A stretch of DNA of 64,000 bases from Tubulanus polymorphus (lineage: Eukaryota; Nemertea; Palaeonemertea; Tubulaniformes; Tubulanidae), in the NCBI RefSeq assembly GCF_964204645.1, contig NC_134031.1, positions 17,419,307-17,483,306 on the forward strand, given 5' to 3'. A program made the translations under genes and the position numbers. The notes beneath the pieces are model-generated. The model was not told the DNA's origin. It searched no databases and saw only the letters and a program-made list of their open reading frames with translations. Of the stretch, positions 1 through 14,100 are shown in pieces. Within the stretch, counting starts at the first letter, position 1. Every line of letters begins with the position of its first letter.

Positions 1-3000
1 GGTTGGACAATCTGGAGCATCACTTTGTGCCAATGGCTGTGTATGGCGATAATGGCAATAATTCATTAGATAGAATATTGATATCGCGCTATTGATAGTT
101 AATCAGCTCAGTATTTAATTAAAACTGAGCTTCATATGTACTAGTAAACTATACAGATAACGGGCTGTTTGCTTGTCATTCATAATTCTGAAATGAATAG
201 ACTGATATAGATATGACAACGTTGGAATATAGATAGAGTTTCTTCTGTAAAACGGCAATCGCTATTTATAAATATGTGCGTCCATTAAGAAAACCTCTTT
301 TGAATATTTCTGTTAGACTCTTTTCTGCTCTTATAAAGGTGCTGCCTATCACCGAACACTAAACCGTCTACACGATTTCTTAACCTGAATAAGGAAACCG
401 GCTTTTGCGATGGGTATTTTACGACCGAAACGTGTTATGAAATCCCCAAGTATACATTTAGGACGCGATCAGAATGTACTTCTGGTATAAGATCGTTAAA
501 CATAGATATTTTAGCGCCCCATTGCTCAGCTGTAGTCTTGGATAATGAAAGCTACCTTATAGTAGCTACCTCTACGAATGTTTCATTAGTCGTATGGGAG
601 CCATCTTTGTTATTCACAATTGCTTAATTCCGATACACATAGACATTATATGGTAATCTAAAACACGTAAGTATAAAATTGAATTTTCTTTTTTGGTAGA
701 CGTAAGCTAAGAATTATCATTGAAATTTGGCGATTCTATATAGCTTGATATCAGAAAAAGATACTTATTCATTTTTCACGTAGAATAGAATTGATAAAAC
801 TAACAATCTTTTATCTTGTCATTGACGAAATCGATTTGATTTTTCGATCAATATATCGATACAATATTTTTCGGAATGCCCAATTGAGCTAGAGTCCTTT
901 CGGTTTGGTGAGTCTCGGTAGATTTTACATCGCTGTGTGACTCCTTTGTCATCCCTATAAGTGTCAAACCACCGGTATACATTGGGCACTTTGTGTATGT
1001 ATGACATGTATAGCAGATGGATGTAGGATCAGGCCTCATATATTCAGCCACGAAAGCCTGATAGATAAAGTCGAGTCTGGAATTAGCCGGTGAAACATAT
1101 TATCTTTATTTGGAAATTATCACTATTTTCACTGTAGAAACATGGATATATTTGCGGTAAGTAACGATGGAGTATAGATAGATTGAAGACCGGTTAGATA
1201 GATTGAAAGTTTGCCGATGAAGAAGGCCTAGCCTGCATACATGTACATAACTTAGAGGGTCGTATCGTGTTATGAACAAAATTTCCACTTGGCCATAATT
1301 CAAAATGTTTTAGGTGTCGTCATAAGTGACTTTCGTCACGTGCGATCGTCACATTATTATTACATATCTCGGTAGAAAAGTTAATAAGGTGCCGAGACCT
1401 TTAAATCTGAAATCAGAAATAGTACAGATGAACAACAGTGAGATAATAGCAAGATATTCATAATCAAGTAATTATTATTACTGTGCAATACAGTTTGGTC
1501 ACACGCTACAGTGGGTTCTAAGTACAGCGGGGGCGCGAAGACACTCCCGGGTTGTACTGGTTCGGACGTGGCACCGTCAAAACAGTGTGTCCGAATAGCA
1601 TGACAAAATAATAGCCACAAAACAGTTTGGCCTTACGGTGAGATATATGGAATGCTTGCATGTGGCAGATTATCTAGCGTATATTTGTTTATATCAGACG
1701 TCGGTTTGGTGATCGTTTCGGATTAGACATTTTTACTTCTGTTTGATCATGCAGCGGCATGATGAAATTGAGGAAGGTGAGGAATCGAATATAAATAAAT
1801 CGCTCGCTCAAAAGATTGTCATATCTTTAAAAATGAATAGATAATTTATATAGTAACATTGATAAAATTCCATTTCGAATGGAATACGGCATATCATATT
1901 TTGTGATAGAGTTACTGGAAAACTTTTTTCAAAAGTCTTAAAACTTTTTGAACTAGTATTTGCCTATAGATTTTCATGTCAAGGTATGGCAAGGTATTTC
2001 GAGTATGTTTTGTTCATTCATACGGAATTACTATAAACGGGTCAAGTTTAAAAGTGATATTCCCCGCAGGATTGGGGTTCAAAAGTCGATCGATGTATTT
2101 GACATGCTAATTCGCGTAAGATTTATCTTCCAAATTAAACAAAAGGGCTTATAATGTTTATGATCGTCCTTATCGGGTTGATTCTGAACAAACGCTGTCA
2201 ATAGAGTAGGCCTCGGCCATTTATATGCTACACATTTCATATATTTTTGGTACGAAATTCATGTACATTTATAGATATATCATAAATCCAGATTATTGAT
2301 CCGAAAGGAATTGATTTTATTAGTTGATGGCATTCTTTATCAAAAGATTCTTTTGATAAAGAATATCTTAGAGAGGTAAATCTTTTGATTACGAGTATAG
2401 ACCCTAACCAACACTCAACCCTTATTTTAAGCATACATACGACGGAATTCAATTTCAATAGTTCTATTTTCTTCGTCTACCGTAGATCAATCAAAATTTA
2501 TCCGACCTTTTTATGTGTCGAAGGCATAGATCGATATCCCTATAACATTGACTATAAAAGGCGTTTTCTGATCGATTCTAATACTAAGTATAGAACGCTA
2601 TAGCTAGATCTCTAGAGAGAGAGTCTATAACGCAAACAGTTCCATATGCGATCAACAAGCCGGCTGGAACAGCAGTACTTTACACCGGTGAGTTAACCAT
2701 GTATGTTAGTTTGATTCTGAATAGATAATTACGTATAGCTTTCTATCCTCCAAAAATTAGAAGCTTTTGATATCATCGAAATTCCTATATGTGGATGGAT
2801 CATTATGTAGTGGATTTGCTGGAGTCGATCTGACATTCCATACGTTCGTCATCCAATCAAGAAGACAATTCAGACGAACAAATTTGATGGTGTCTATCGG
2901 TTATGGTCCAGAATACGAAGGGTTTCTAACGTTTAGTCTCTGTTTAGCCGTTGTTCTCGTTAAAGATGTTCGACTACTTGTTCAGATAAAATGCTGTTTG

Positions 3001-5139
3001 ATGTAATTAGGGAAAGTAAAGAAACAACATTCGTATTTTTAGCTTGCGACATGAATAATTTCTAATTTCTAGATTCGAGCAAAAACCTTCAACTCTAATT
3101 GTAGTTTGAGTAGATGGACTCTAGCACCATCGTTAACTGTTTTATAGATTATTCAGAAGCATGTATGAGTGTTAATGATTCCTATTGGAATAATGGAAAC
3201 ACAAGGAAACAGCTCTGATGGTAAAAATATTCATCAAACACAATAAATTCAATTAATGGGTTAATAACATATCAATCGCTAAAAATTCTGAAATTATTGT
3301 TAAACGCGCGGGTAACGTTTCGATTCGAAGAAAATGCAACGTCATTTGTGTTTGAATCATGACTTCATATTTCGCAATATTGCTTGTAAAATATCGCCAC
3401 ATTTTAATCTAAGACGTTAGAAAATAGGTTTCACGTTCATCTGCGGAATGAAAACTATAATCAGGGCGTGGTTGTCACTGTATCTTGATTGAAAAATCTC
3501 TAAGTTTTTTTCTGGCTTTCCTAACAACGGTTGCCGTGGCTGGTTTCTCCAATATTTCCGATCATGCGCAGGGGTAAAGCAAATATAATATCTCAATGTA
3601 TATTAATTTCGCGTCCACGTAAAACCACAAATCCCATTAGATTCGACGTTTATTTACTCTTCTACAGGTAGCGATTTTACTAGATTCCTTTGCTAAGTTA
3701 TTGACGAGGAATTAACTTTCCAGGCGTCGGTGACCTATACGAATTAATCTTGCAACTGTTGCAACCGCTTTAATCAAAATATCAATTGAGACTCAGCATC
3801 GAATTTATTGGACCCTTAATGACGAGTCTGTCATAATTAAGTGATCTATGATTTCCACGTACCTTGTCACCATGGTTAGTACTTCCGGTATGCATTAATA
3901 ACCATGAAATTCTTGCTTCGCGAGCATCTCAGTCGTTAGAGCAATCGGCAAATTACTTTCGGACCGTTCCCTGCATTGGATCAAAATGTCGTCGGCATCG
4001 TTTGTTTTTTAAATATATTCTCGTTACAAAAAGAAATCTACATCAATGAGGCTCGGAAATTGAAAAAAAAAACGACAACAAACAGTATAATGATATTGAT
4101 ATCACGTATTTTTTCAATCATAAGGTATCATATTCATCGAACTATCGAATGGAGATCTATTCTTCAATGTATTCATTTATACTTGAGTTTTTTAAGGCTG
4201 CACATACGATAGAGTATATGTTTATTCAAACGTTGTCTGGTTAATATGAAAATCCAACATTAGTCGTAAAACCCTGGAAATTCACTATTGATTTGAATAT
4301 ACAGCGTTTATGCCATCAGCACCAGCTGTTGTTGCAGCACTGCTATTACCCGGTGTGTGACAGCTAGCATACGGGGCCGTCACGGCCTGTATTTTTAATC
4401 TATGTAGCGGTCATAGCTTTTTAGTCATCTCGATTACTGAACTAGGCGTTGTACTCAACAAACAGAACATCACTAATGTATTGCGTTAATTGATGTGGCT
4501 ATCGTCATATATGTTTAATCAAGTTGTCCGAGAACCTGATAAGTTTTTTAACATTCTTTTTGTAAATAATGGTTTTTGTCCATTGTACTAGAATTATAAA
4601 TATCGTTATGGACAGATTATACCGGGCCATATTCGTTGAGTGATCTACTAGTAATCTAACCATGTCTGCAAGTGTCAGCCAGCCAATATTGTTCTAAGGC
4701 AATATATGCGACCATCTGTCATCGGGTATGAAATGTGAACAGGTTAGATAGCAAATAAAATATATAGGCCCTACGTGTGCGCAGCAGCCTTTTTAGGATA
4801 GCAAACATCGGATTGATTATAATTATTAAGTGTTGTACAAAAGTTTATAGGGTAGAATCTTGTATTGTTGTTCGAAGTTCGCAAAACGACTATCGATAAA
4901 GTGTTTGGGAAACAAATCTCTAGATAATGTTTGCGTATTGAATCCAAATCAGAGTTTATACTTCAGAATTGTGAAAGGTTGCATATTGGAATAGATCAGA
5001 ATCAATCATCTTCAAATCTGATATTCAATAGGACTATGTAATCAATTGATATTGAGACATATCTGCCGATACACAGATATATGGATAGTTATTATCTGTG
5101 TAGTAAATTCATTTTTATTTTTTTTTCTTTTCTTTGTAG
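1..5139. other. Gene-poor 5' flank
   Basis: No convincing coding exon on either strand. Open frames are short (under about 90 codons), AT-rich, and resemble no family I recognise. The stretch probably holds the upstream region, and possibly untranslated first exon(s), of the large gene at 5148, because that exon is preceded by a pyrimidine-rich tract and a splice acceptor ending at 5139. A small perfect hairpin lies at 2332-2364. Confidence 0.6.
2332..2364. repeat. Short perfect inverted repeat (14-bp stem, 5-nt loop)
   Basis: The arm ATTCTTTATCAAAA is followed after GATTC by its exact reverse complement. It sits in AT-rich non-coding sequence. It is too short for a typical microRNA precursor and shows no transposon features, so no function is assigned. 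Confidence 0.6.
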
Positions 5140-5147
5140 GCGACGAA

Positions 5148-8100
5148 ATGCCGCGGGACGGCCACTCTTTACTGAACGACGGGGCGTTCGAACGCTTCAT
5201 CTCGTCTGCCCTAGCAACTATTCTCACGCTGATATTTTCCTGGCGAATCCTGCTCGATCTCGAACACAAGGAATCGTCGCGATTGATGATCGAAGACACC
5301 GGCGACAATGAACGGGAGAAACGGCGTCAAACAGCGCGGGAAATAGCTGATGAAAACGGCGCTGAAACCGAGCGGAAACAACGGCTAGCAATCGAACGGG
5401 GAGGCAGCTGTACACAAGGAATAGTGAGAATAATACAAACGGGGACAGCTGCCGATTCTAATGTGTGTTGTGGTGGTATACCTGTACGTCGAAAACTACT
5501 GGGCACAAACGTCGATACCGGTCTGATGGAGGATTGTGTGGAGGTTGATATAAGTGATTCATTTAGGGAAGTACCGAATCATCATTTTCGACATCATGAG
5601 CAATACCAGGGTGCGGCGGGTTTCGTAACGGATTTAGATGCACCGATGGTGGCGGAGAACGACGATCGAGATTTGTACGGCGAAATGGCTGCCATGGTAG
5701 CGAATCATCGGCTCCATAGACACTACTGTTCGTACGAAAACGACGAGTTTTACTGCAGCAGCGACGAGGAATTGGATATCTACGGGCGACGAATGTTGGA
5801 TACTATTTCAGAGGAAGATGACGATGAGCTGCCGAGCAGCGTCGATGAGAATAATGCGTGGTTGAACGACGATATCGAGGAAGCGAATTCGATGGAGTAC
5901 GACGCCGAGTGGACGACGCAAAACGACCCGGTTAATCACGGTATTCGACATCAGTACATTCATCATTCCGATACCGATCCAAATCATTTTCATCATCATC
6001 CCCACCATTTAAAACATCATCAGTATCATCATCCGCCGAGCAATAGCGATGACGACGCGAAAACGCGCGAAGAAGTCGTGGTGCATTCCGAAGCGAAACT
6101 CGAAAAGCCAGCTCCGGTCAGAAATGCGGCTGTTCGGGCTTTGGAATTATTGAAAGCCTGCGATGACCAGGCCCGAGATGATAGTTTATTAGAATGGAAG
6201 GAACGTAATTACAACATCAGCGCACCTCCGGACAGCGACGAATTCAGTTCCCCGAATTCATCGGTTAACAAGTCGGATCTGTATTTGTGGGACTCGCCAA
6301 TCAGTGCCGAATTGCCCAGATATTATGATCGATTGGAAACGCTACAAACGCATGAACCGCGTGAGCGCGAGGTGACAACCAACAGCGAACAGCTTGCAGC
6401 TAAAACAGGTTGCCATGACAACGCTGATGCGGAAAATAATCAGTACCAGGAATCTCAGAATCACAACACAATCTACACAGATATAAAAAGCTCTGCTGGC
6501 GAGAAAAGTCGATTCGAAATTTATAGCAGTGAACCTTATCGGAGACGTGTCCCATTAGCTTGCGATTATAATAACGAAACTGAAGGAAAAACCGTCACTG
6601 CAGACGATGCCATAAATAACGAAACAGTACCTGTCACGGTTAATGATAGCTACCTTGAATCGATAAGTAATGCAAACGACGCAAGGCATTCTAGTCAAAC
6701 AAAGCAATGGGTCGGTAGTATCGGCGGTACCGAATGTATAAACAACAATATTTGCGCTAACCAGGACATCAAACCAAACGAAGTTATCGCCGGTGAAAGT
6801 ATTCGTTCGAAACCTAACGACGAAATGGATTCCAATATGTATGTACAGGGGAGTAGTCGTACTTCGGATTATGACAGTGGAGAGAATTCGATCGATTCGC
6901 CTGTTTTAGAGTTAGTTCATAATGACATAGCTATCATTCAATGTGTTAACAGCGATAACGGAAATATTGCACCGGTGTACTGCGATTCGCAGTTATCGAG
7001 CGCCAAACATTCGCCGCCCAAAGGATTCATATTCGTGAAAACGACCGAAGAGGACGTGGATTACTCTGTGCATAGCACCGTCGTTTATAAAAAATACCAC
7101 GAGAGCGACGGTGACGCGCAGCAGGCCGAAATTGGTTCGTTATCGGTAAACAATAAAAGCGACGATGACGATATATTCGAGGGTGAAAATAGTGGATTTA
7201 TAATTCGTCGAGACAGCGCCGATTCCGATATTTCTAACGATTATAACCCGACAGAGAATCAACGATACGTTGACCTCGGCAATGATGAATTGTTAGCATC
7301 GGCTGCCATCGAATCTACCTCGTTATTCGCCGCCGATGTAAACAAATGCGACGGCGATCGCGATTCAGACGACGGTGGCGGTTCGTCTGCTAGTAGCACC
7401 ACGACAGCTGACACTGCCATAGAAGTACAAATAAGCGGGTTATCTAGCCCTCGTAGGTCGCCATTACGCTCGCCTAAAATAATACCCATTCATTCGCAAA
7501 CCGGTTCCCTGAAGTCTATAGATAAGGTGTCTCCATTCTCTGCTGGGAAATCTGACGTTCAAAATAATCTGTCTTCATTGGAAAAGCCGTCGACATTCAG
7601 AGGTGGTATTAAGGCTTTAAAACGTGAACCGGCCAACAGAGAAGTGTATTTAGACCGAACCGAAGGTGAAGGCGATACGTACGGTGACGGTGACGAAGAC
7701 TCGAATTCCAGCAGTAGTTCTACTGAGGAGTCGTTCGATTTAAGTGTTCAAACAAGTCCCCGTGAAAATAGATCAAGTGACAATCGAAGTATTGATTCAG
7801 GTCAGAGGAATATCATTAACGGGTCCCCTATATGTGCTACACGGACGCTTGGCATTTTAGAGGAATTGTCTGAGTCGAACAGTAGCTCGAGTGAGGATCT
7901 ATCTGCGGTATCAGACGCTGATAAAAAACAGATTCGTTTAGAATTGGAATCTAGCGGATTGATAAATCTGTTGCCTAGCCAGGATAAATCACACGGTGAA
8001 AGTTTGTTTAAAAACATCGATACACTTTATGTAAATGAGCTGAATACGGCAGATGGCAGTCGAAACGATACACCCCTGAAAAATGGAACAGATAAAAATT

Positions 8101-11100
8101 CGTTGGATAATAATCACGGAGAATATTTGAATACTGCCCCAGTTTGTTCTGACGACGACGAAATGGCAAACAGTCCAGGTTTAGAGGCTATTATGGCCAA
8201 ATATGGCATCAAACCGCGACTTCGTTCTGCCTCAGGACAAAGTGACTTTGGATTTACGAGACCTACCCGCGCTTTGAACGAGAGACCAATCAGCTCGATA
8301 CTGACACCGGAAATAAGGGACGGAGCATCGCCATCATCGTCTAACTACAGACCGGATGTTGTGACTCAGCCAGGGTATGTAGACGCGACTGCACAGACCG
8401 TGCGGTCATATCGATTACCAGCCCGTTTATTTGCCCTAAATCCCGAACGGTATTTCATCGAATACCCCGTCGAAACTACGACTTTTATCACCGAGGAGCG
8501 CATCGGTGGTAGAACTACGATTACCGAACATAAAGAACAGGGTGTTCAAGTAGAATTCGACCCGACCGGTGCGCGAGAGCGTGCCGAGAAACATGGAGAT
8601 TCTGATTCGGCTTCGGGAATAACAACCCATTATCTACATCCTGATCATCAAACGGACTTAGATGATGACACACAATCTGATCCAAACGATAATCAGGTAG
8701 AAGCCGAAGTGAAAACATTAACCGAAGCCGAACCGTCCACAAGTGACATCGACCTTGATGGGGATTCCCCGTTTCGACCAGTCGGAGCGTCATCACCATT
8801 ACCGGGATTTTCTCCACCTGCTGCTACGTCATCGCCAGTGCGATTTAAGCCAATTAATCCGGCGACTACCTTAAAAACTGATGATCAACAAATGGCGCCG
8901 TCACCAGCCGTTTCTTCCCCAACTCCATCCGATTCTACCAACGATAATCAGTCCCCGCTCAGTAACAATTCATTACACGAATCGTCGCCAAAAGGTGCAC
9001 GAGGGTTTTCGCCCGCCCGATCTGCTTCGCCTGAATGGAGGACAGAAGAGTGGACCGAAGTAAGACCGACCGCTTCGTATGATGTAACGCCAGCTTCTAT
9101 GGACAGAAGTAGATCGTCGGCTGAGATGGAATTGGAAGTCGACCGAGCATTGCGCGATGTACAGGGTCGAATTCAACAGTGGAATGAAGCCTATAAAACT
9201 AGTCGTAGCCCTTCGCCATTAGATGATGAAAGCAATGATAATCTTAAGCCCGCTGAAGAAAAATGGCGTCATTCACCTTGGAGGGAAATTAATCCTGATG
9301 TACCAGAAAATGATAAACAGTCCTTGGCCTCCAGTGGCGAAGGGTCCCCACTACCAAAAGTTGAAGAATGGACTGTAGAGCACAAAGTACCACGGGCGTC
9401 GCTGCCAGATTATCTGCTTGCACAAATTCCACAAGAAGATGCAACTGCACCGGCTCCACGTTATGAAGAATGGACTGTAGAGCACACATTACCAGTGGTC
9501 ACTACAGCAGACTCTGATCGTCCAGTATCTGTTTCCCCGATGTCGGAAGCTGTAGATGAAAATGCAGCCGCTGATAATGCTAATTCCGACCTTGCTTCAA
9601 GTAGATCGAGTACACCAAGTACTCGATATGAAGAATGGACTGTCGAACATACAGTACCTATACCCGTTAGAGGTCCTTCACCACAGGTACCAAAGCTACT
9701 TCTACATGAATTACCGGAGTCAGATAAACCAGGGGATAACCCAAAACTGTTAAATATTCCTAGCCATATCCGAGCAGAAATTACTAGTTCCCCTGTGTCA
9801 ACTCGATCAACATCTCCGATGGAAGAATCGTGGTCTGAAGAATGGACAGTTGAGCATCCCATACCAAAGTATTTGTTAGAAGAAGATGTCAACTCGTCTT
9901 ACAGTCTAGATTCAAGCATGGAAGTCACGAGATATGATCCAAATAAACCAGCACCTGTAGCTGACATGGATGACGAATTTGATGATATATCACCTAGAAC
10001 TCCACCGAAAAAGGTGTCACCGCGAAACACAACAACAATGGTACCACCTCCCATTCCAATTCGCGCATCGTTGGAGAATAAAGAAATAAAGCAGCCTCAA
10101 ATGACTGAACGACCCCTCATACCAGTTAAACCAATGGCGATAAATGTGACGCCTGGAAAAACTATGACGCCACCTATTCCTCCTCGAAAAGGTGTTTCTG
10201 GTGACAAAGATGCAAAGACGCCACCACCAATACCAGTAAGAGTGATCGATCAGAAGAAAATTCCTGAAATTCCCCCACGACTGGCTGATAAGCCACCGAC
10301 TCCTACGCGCCCAACTATTAAGCCTTTTGGAAATTTATCAAAAGAGCTCGGTGTTTCGAACTCTGTTCCAAGAGTTACTACCACAGCACGAGAGCAAGAT
10401 CAACCCAGACAGTCCCTGAAGCCTTTATCACCTGTTGAAAAGAAGATCGAACAGTTTCTACAGCAGGAAGACGAACAGGATGAGCAACAACCACCACCGC
10501 TACCACGTAAACATGGCACCTACCAATCGGTTTTACAAGAACCAGTGTCTAAAGACACGAAGAATGTTTCGCATTTATTCAGTCTTCCACCGAAACCGAC
10601 TTCTAGAAAACAGGAAGTTCTCAAAGAAAAGAGAAGCGATTTTATTTCGTCTCCTCCCGAAGTAACAGAGGAGGAGAAACAAAAGGCTTTAGGGACGAAA
10701 GACTGGGAAAAACGTCCAAAACCAATTTTGAAACGAAACAGAGGTGACAGTGACACAAGCAGAAATGAATCATCTTCAACTGATACTAGCTTCCAATCTA
10801 TAAACTACGGAACTCAATCTAAAAATGAATTGCCAAAATACAGTTTAAGTGTCTATCCGAGTGTTAAAGATCAGATCGATGGTCTTGTCTTTAAAGAAAT
10901 TGATATTGATGCGGCGTCGCCGAATACTTCTAGAGACGATGACGTCTTCTTCAAAACCAGATCTTTACCTTATCGGGCCAAAGCAAAATCCCTTAGTGAT
11001 TTATTACAGTCTGGCTCATTTAAACGACGGTCCACTTTGCCAAGTGGAAGCGGTATATGTGGAGTGAGATTAGTGAGATCGCCATCAACAAATCTGTGTC

Positions 11101-14100
11101 GAACTCCCAGCGTGTTTTTCAACGCCAGAGCAAAATCAATGACGAATCTTTTGGAGACGGATATCGACACTGGCGAATCAACAGTGACGCCTCTAGTAAC
11201 TGAAACGGACATCGATGAAGTATTCAAAGAACGACAATCAAGAGCTCGTAGCCTAGTCGACCTGCGTGGACAAGAGCCACTATCCACGAGTTTCTTCGAA
11301 GAAAGAGGACGTTCGTGGGAAAAAACACGCAGTTTGACGTATTTGCCATGTAATGCTCTTTTCAACTTCGATGATATCGATGGTCAACCTGAACGAAAGA
11401 ACTCTGAGCACGATATCAGAATATCTCGATCGTTAACCAGACTAGATTTGCCAGAATGGTACGTAAAATCGGCGAACAGTAGATCGTCGAGTCGACCGCG
11501 ATCACCAGCCAATATTTCTGTATATTCGCCAGTCAACGCTAACGTTGACATGGACTATTCTCGACACGACAGTAGTTTCAGCAGCTCCAGTAGCAACTCA
11601 CGTGGTCCGAAACCTGTTGTGATTCAAACTCGAGTATCAAGATCTCGGTCCCCAAATAATAGGGCGACAAAAGAAGCACCAGCTGTACCAGCAAAATTTG
11701 AACTGCCTAGTGAAAAATACAGGAAGAAGAACAAACCTAAAGAATTAGAGCCCATTAAGTCTAGACTTCTACCGCCTTCACTTTTGCTGCAACAAAAGCA
11801 AGCCGAAAAGAATGAAGCGAAGGAAAGTGAGGTTAAGGCAGTTCATGAGAAGAATTCTCCACCTTCCGAAGAGCCCGTGGTTGGTGGAAAGGTCAGTACC
11901 CCGTATCAAGTACGGCGGCCTCTTGTGTCTTATGAAATTCAAACGACGCGAACGGTTTCATCATATGAATCACCGAGTTATGAAATAAACCAACAGCAAC
12001 CAGTGAAACCAGTGACGCACCAAACTGAAGCTCCAAAATTATCAAACTATACAATTCGTCAAGAAGACCGATACTCGGCAAATTCGTATGAATCATCAGA
12101 ACAAAGACCAGAACATGGTTCTTCGTATTCGATGACTCCTTATAAAATTCAGACAGAACAGATAGCGCCATCGTATGAACCAACAATGTATGAATTAAAT
12201 CAACATCCGTACGAGTATCAGATTGAAGCATCAACTCCCCTGACCTATTCTACACCGCAAGTGACAACTCTGACTTATGACAAGACTGAGCTGCAACAAC
12301 CCCACAATGATGTCCATTCCGTTGCTCAATACGTTCCAGAAAATCGAGTACAGAATAATTACGATGAATTTGATAGCTCTCCTGGTTCCAGACGGCGCTT
12401 CCCTCAAAATGAGGAGCCATCACGACAGTATTATACAAGTGACATTAAAACGATCGATAGTTCACCTGGTTCACATCGACGAAATCTCGTTTCTACCAAT
12501 GTTGATCAGAATTACTATGATGAGCGTCAAAGTCCACAAACATCCGATTATCAAGACCTGGGCCAATCTCCTAAACCCAGACATCGGCAATTCGAGATAG
12601 ATCAACAGAGCGAAGGTCTGCAGATACTGACAGGATCACCTGGTGGCAGAAGGTCCTTTCAAACAGATATCGACGGAGAACCCAATCCAGCCACACATTT
12701 TCAGCATGAACCACAGCAAGAAGACGGTCCATCTTACGAGCAGCTTCAGATGTCTCCTGGGGCACGGCGATCGTATAGATTGGGCAGAACAGGTTACCAA
12801 TCTCCGATTCCAAGTCAACAAGCCTCATACGACACCCCAGCAGAAGGAACTCGTTTTAAATCTTCTACCAGCATAACCCCTCAGCCTCAAAATCGTGACA
12901 GACCGACTCCGCGTGTAAGAACAACTCCAGTTGCCCAACCGCGACGAAGTTTGACCACCCCAAATAAATCTTCAATCGAAACTGACATTGATGCTGACAT
13001 CGTTGCTCCACCATATGATACCCGCAAACCTACAGCAACGGAGACTAATATAGACGGCCCAGCTGGTTACACAGAGAGATATGACGCCGAACCCAGACGA
13101 TTTAGTCGAGGTAGAGGGGCTGAATTCAACAACAGGGCGTACCACAGACCGATTGAAACGAATGTAGACGATGACATACCAGTAAGTCTTAACAAACCTT
13201 CATATGTAGTTAAACCAGCCGTTCGTTCGTATGAAACAAACATCGATGATGTCATGACAAGTCAATATAGTCAAAGACCAACGCAGTCTTACGAAGTATC
13301 TTATAGCACGACTAGCCCGACTTTGATAAATGGAAGACGGTCTATGGAAACTATGATTGACGACGAATATGACTTTGACTCGCCCGCCAGTAGTATTCCT
13401 CCGACGCCAATTTTCTCATCAGGTCACGTTTATTCAACAAGCGATATCGACATGATCTACAGTACTTCACATAGTTCGGCTAATGGACCTACGCTATTGA
13501 CCAGAAGTTGGAGTGACGACAAAGTGAACATAGAAACCGTAGATGACGAGGAGATTATAGTGACGAAAAAATACGATTTAACTGATGTCCAAAATCCAGA
13601 TAAAATGGCTCAACAAATACACGACTTCTTTTCAATGGAATCTACCATACTAGACGATACGGACCATAATGCGAAGTCTATCGCTAACGGTCTGAACGAA
13701 AGTTCCAATAACTCAACCGATTATTGTAATGATACACCATTGGCAGAGGTTTTGGACGGTTTGTTGGCATTACCGAAGAGTCCAAGAAACGTATCGCCGA
13801 ATTCTGATTCCGATGATGACAACGGCGATGAAAACGTCAGCTATGACAACCGATCCAGACGCGGAACTCTGATCAGCATTAACGAATCAAAAGAAGAGAA
13901 AGCAATCGAATCCGACGCGTTGGAAACTGGTGAACTGAGAGATTCATTCGGTGACGAACGCACTATTGACGAAGACAGAATTACGGTGAAATGTCGAAAT
14001 TCGAAATGCGGTAAAACTGCGAAGTTGTCCGAAGCGAGAGAAACGTTTAAAACCTGTCATAATTGTTACACGTATTACTGCAGTAGAAACTGTCGAAAAT

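Noticed and set aside
5042-5308. Minus-strand frame and N-terminal extension of the giant gene to 5046
   Set aside because: The sequence before 5140 is a pyrimidine-rich intron end, and the plus-strand extension starts at a TTG, not an ATG. The minus-strand frame is a shadow.
9461-9892. 143-codon minus-strand frame
   Set aside because: Lies wholly inside the giant plus-strand coding exon, and its repeats mirror the EEWTVEH motifs.
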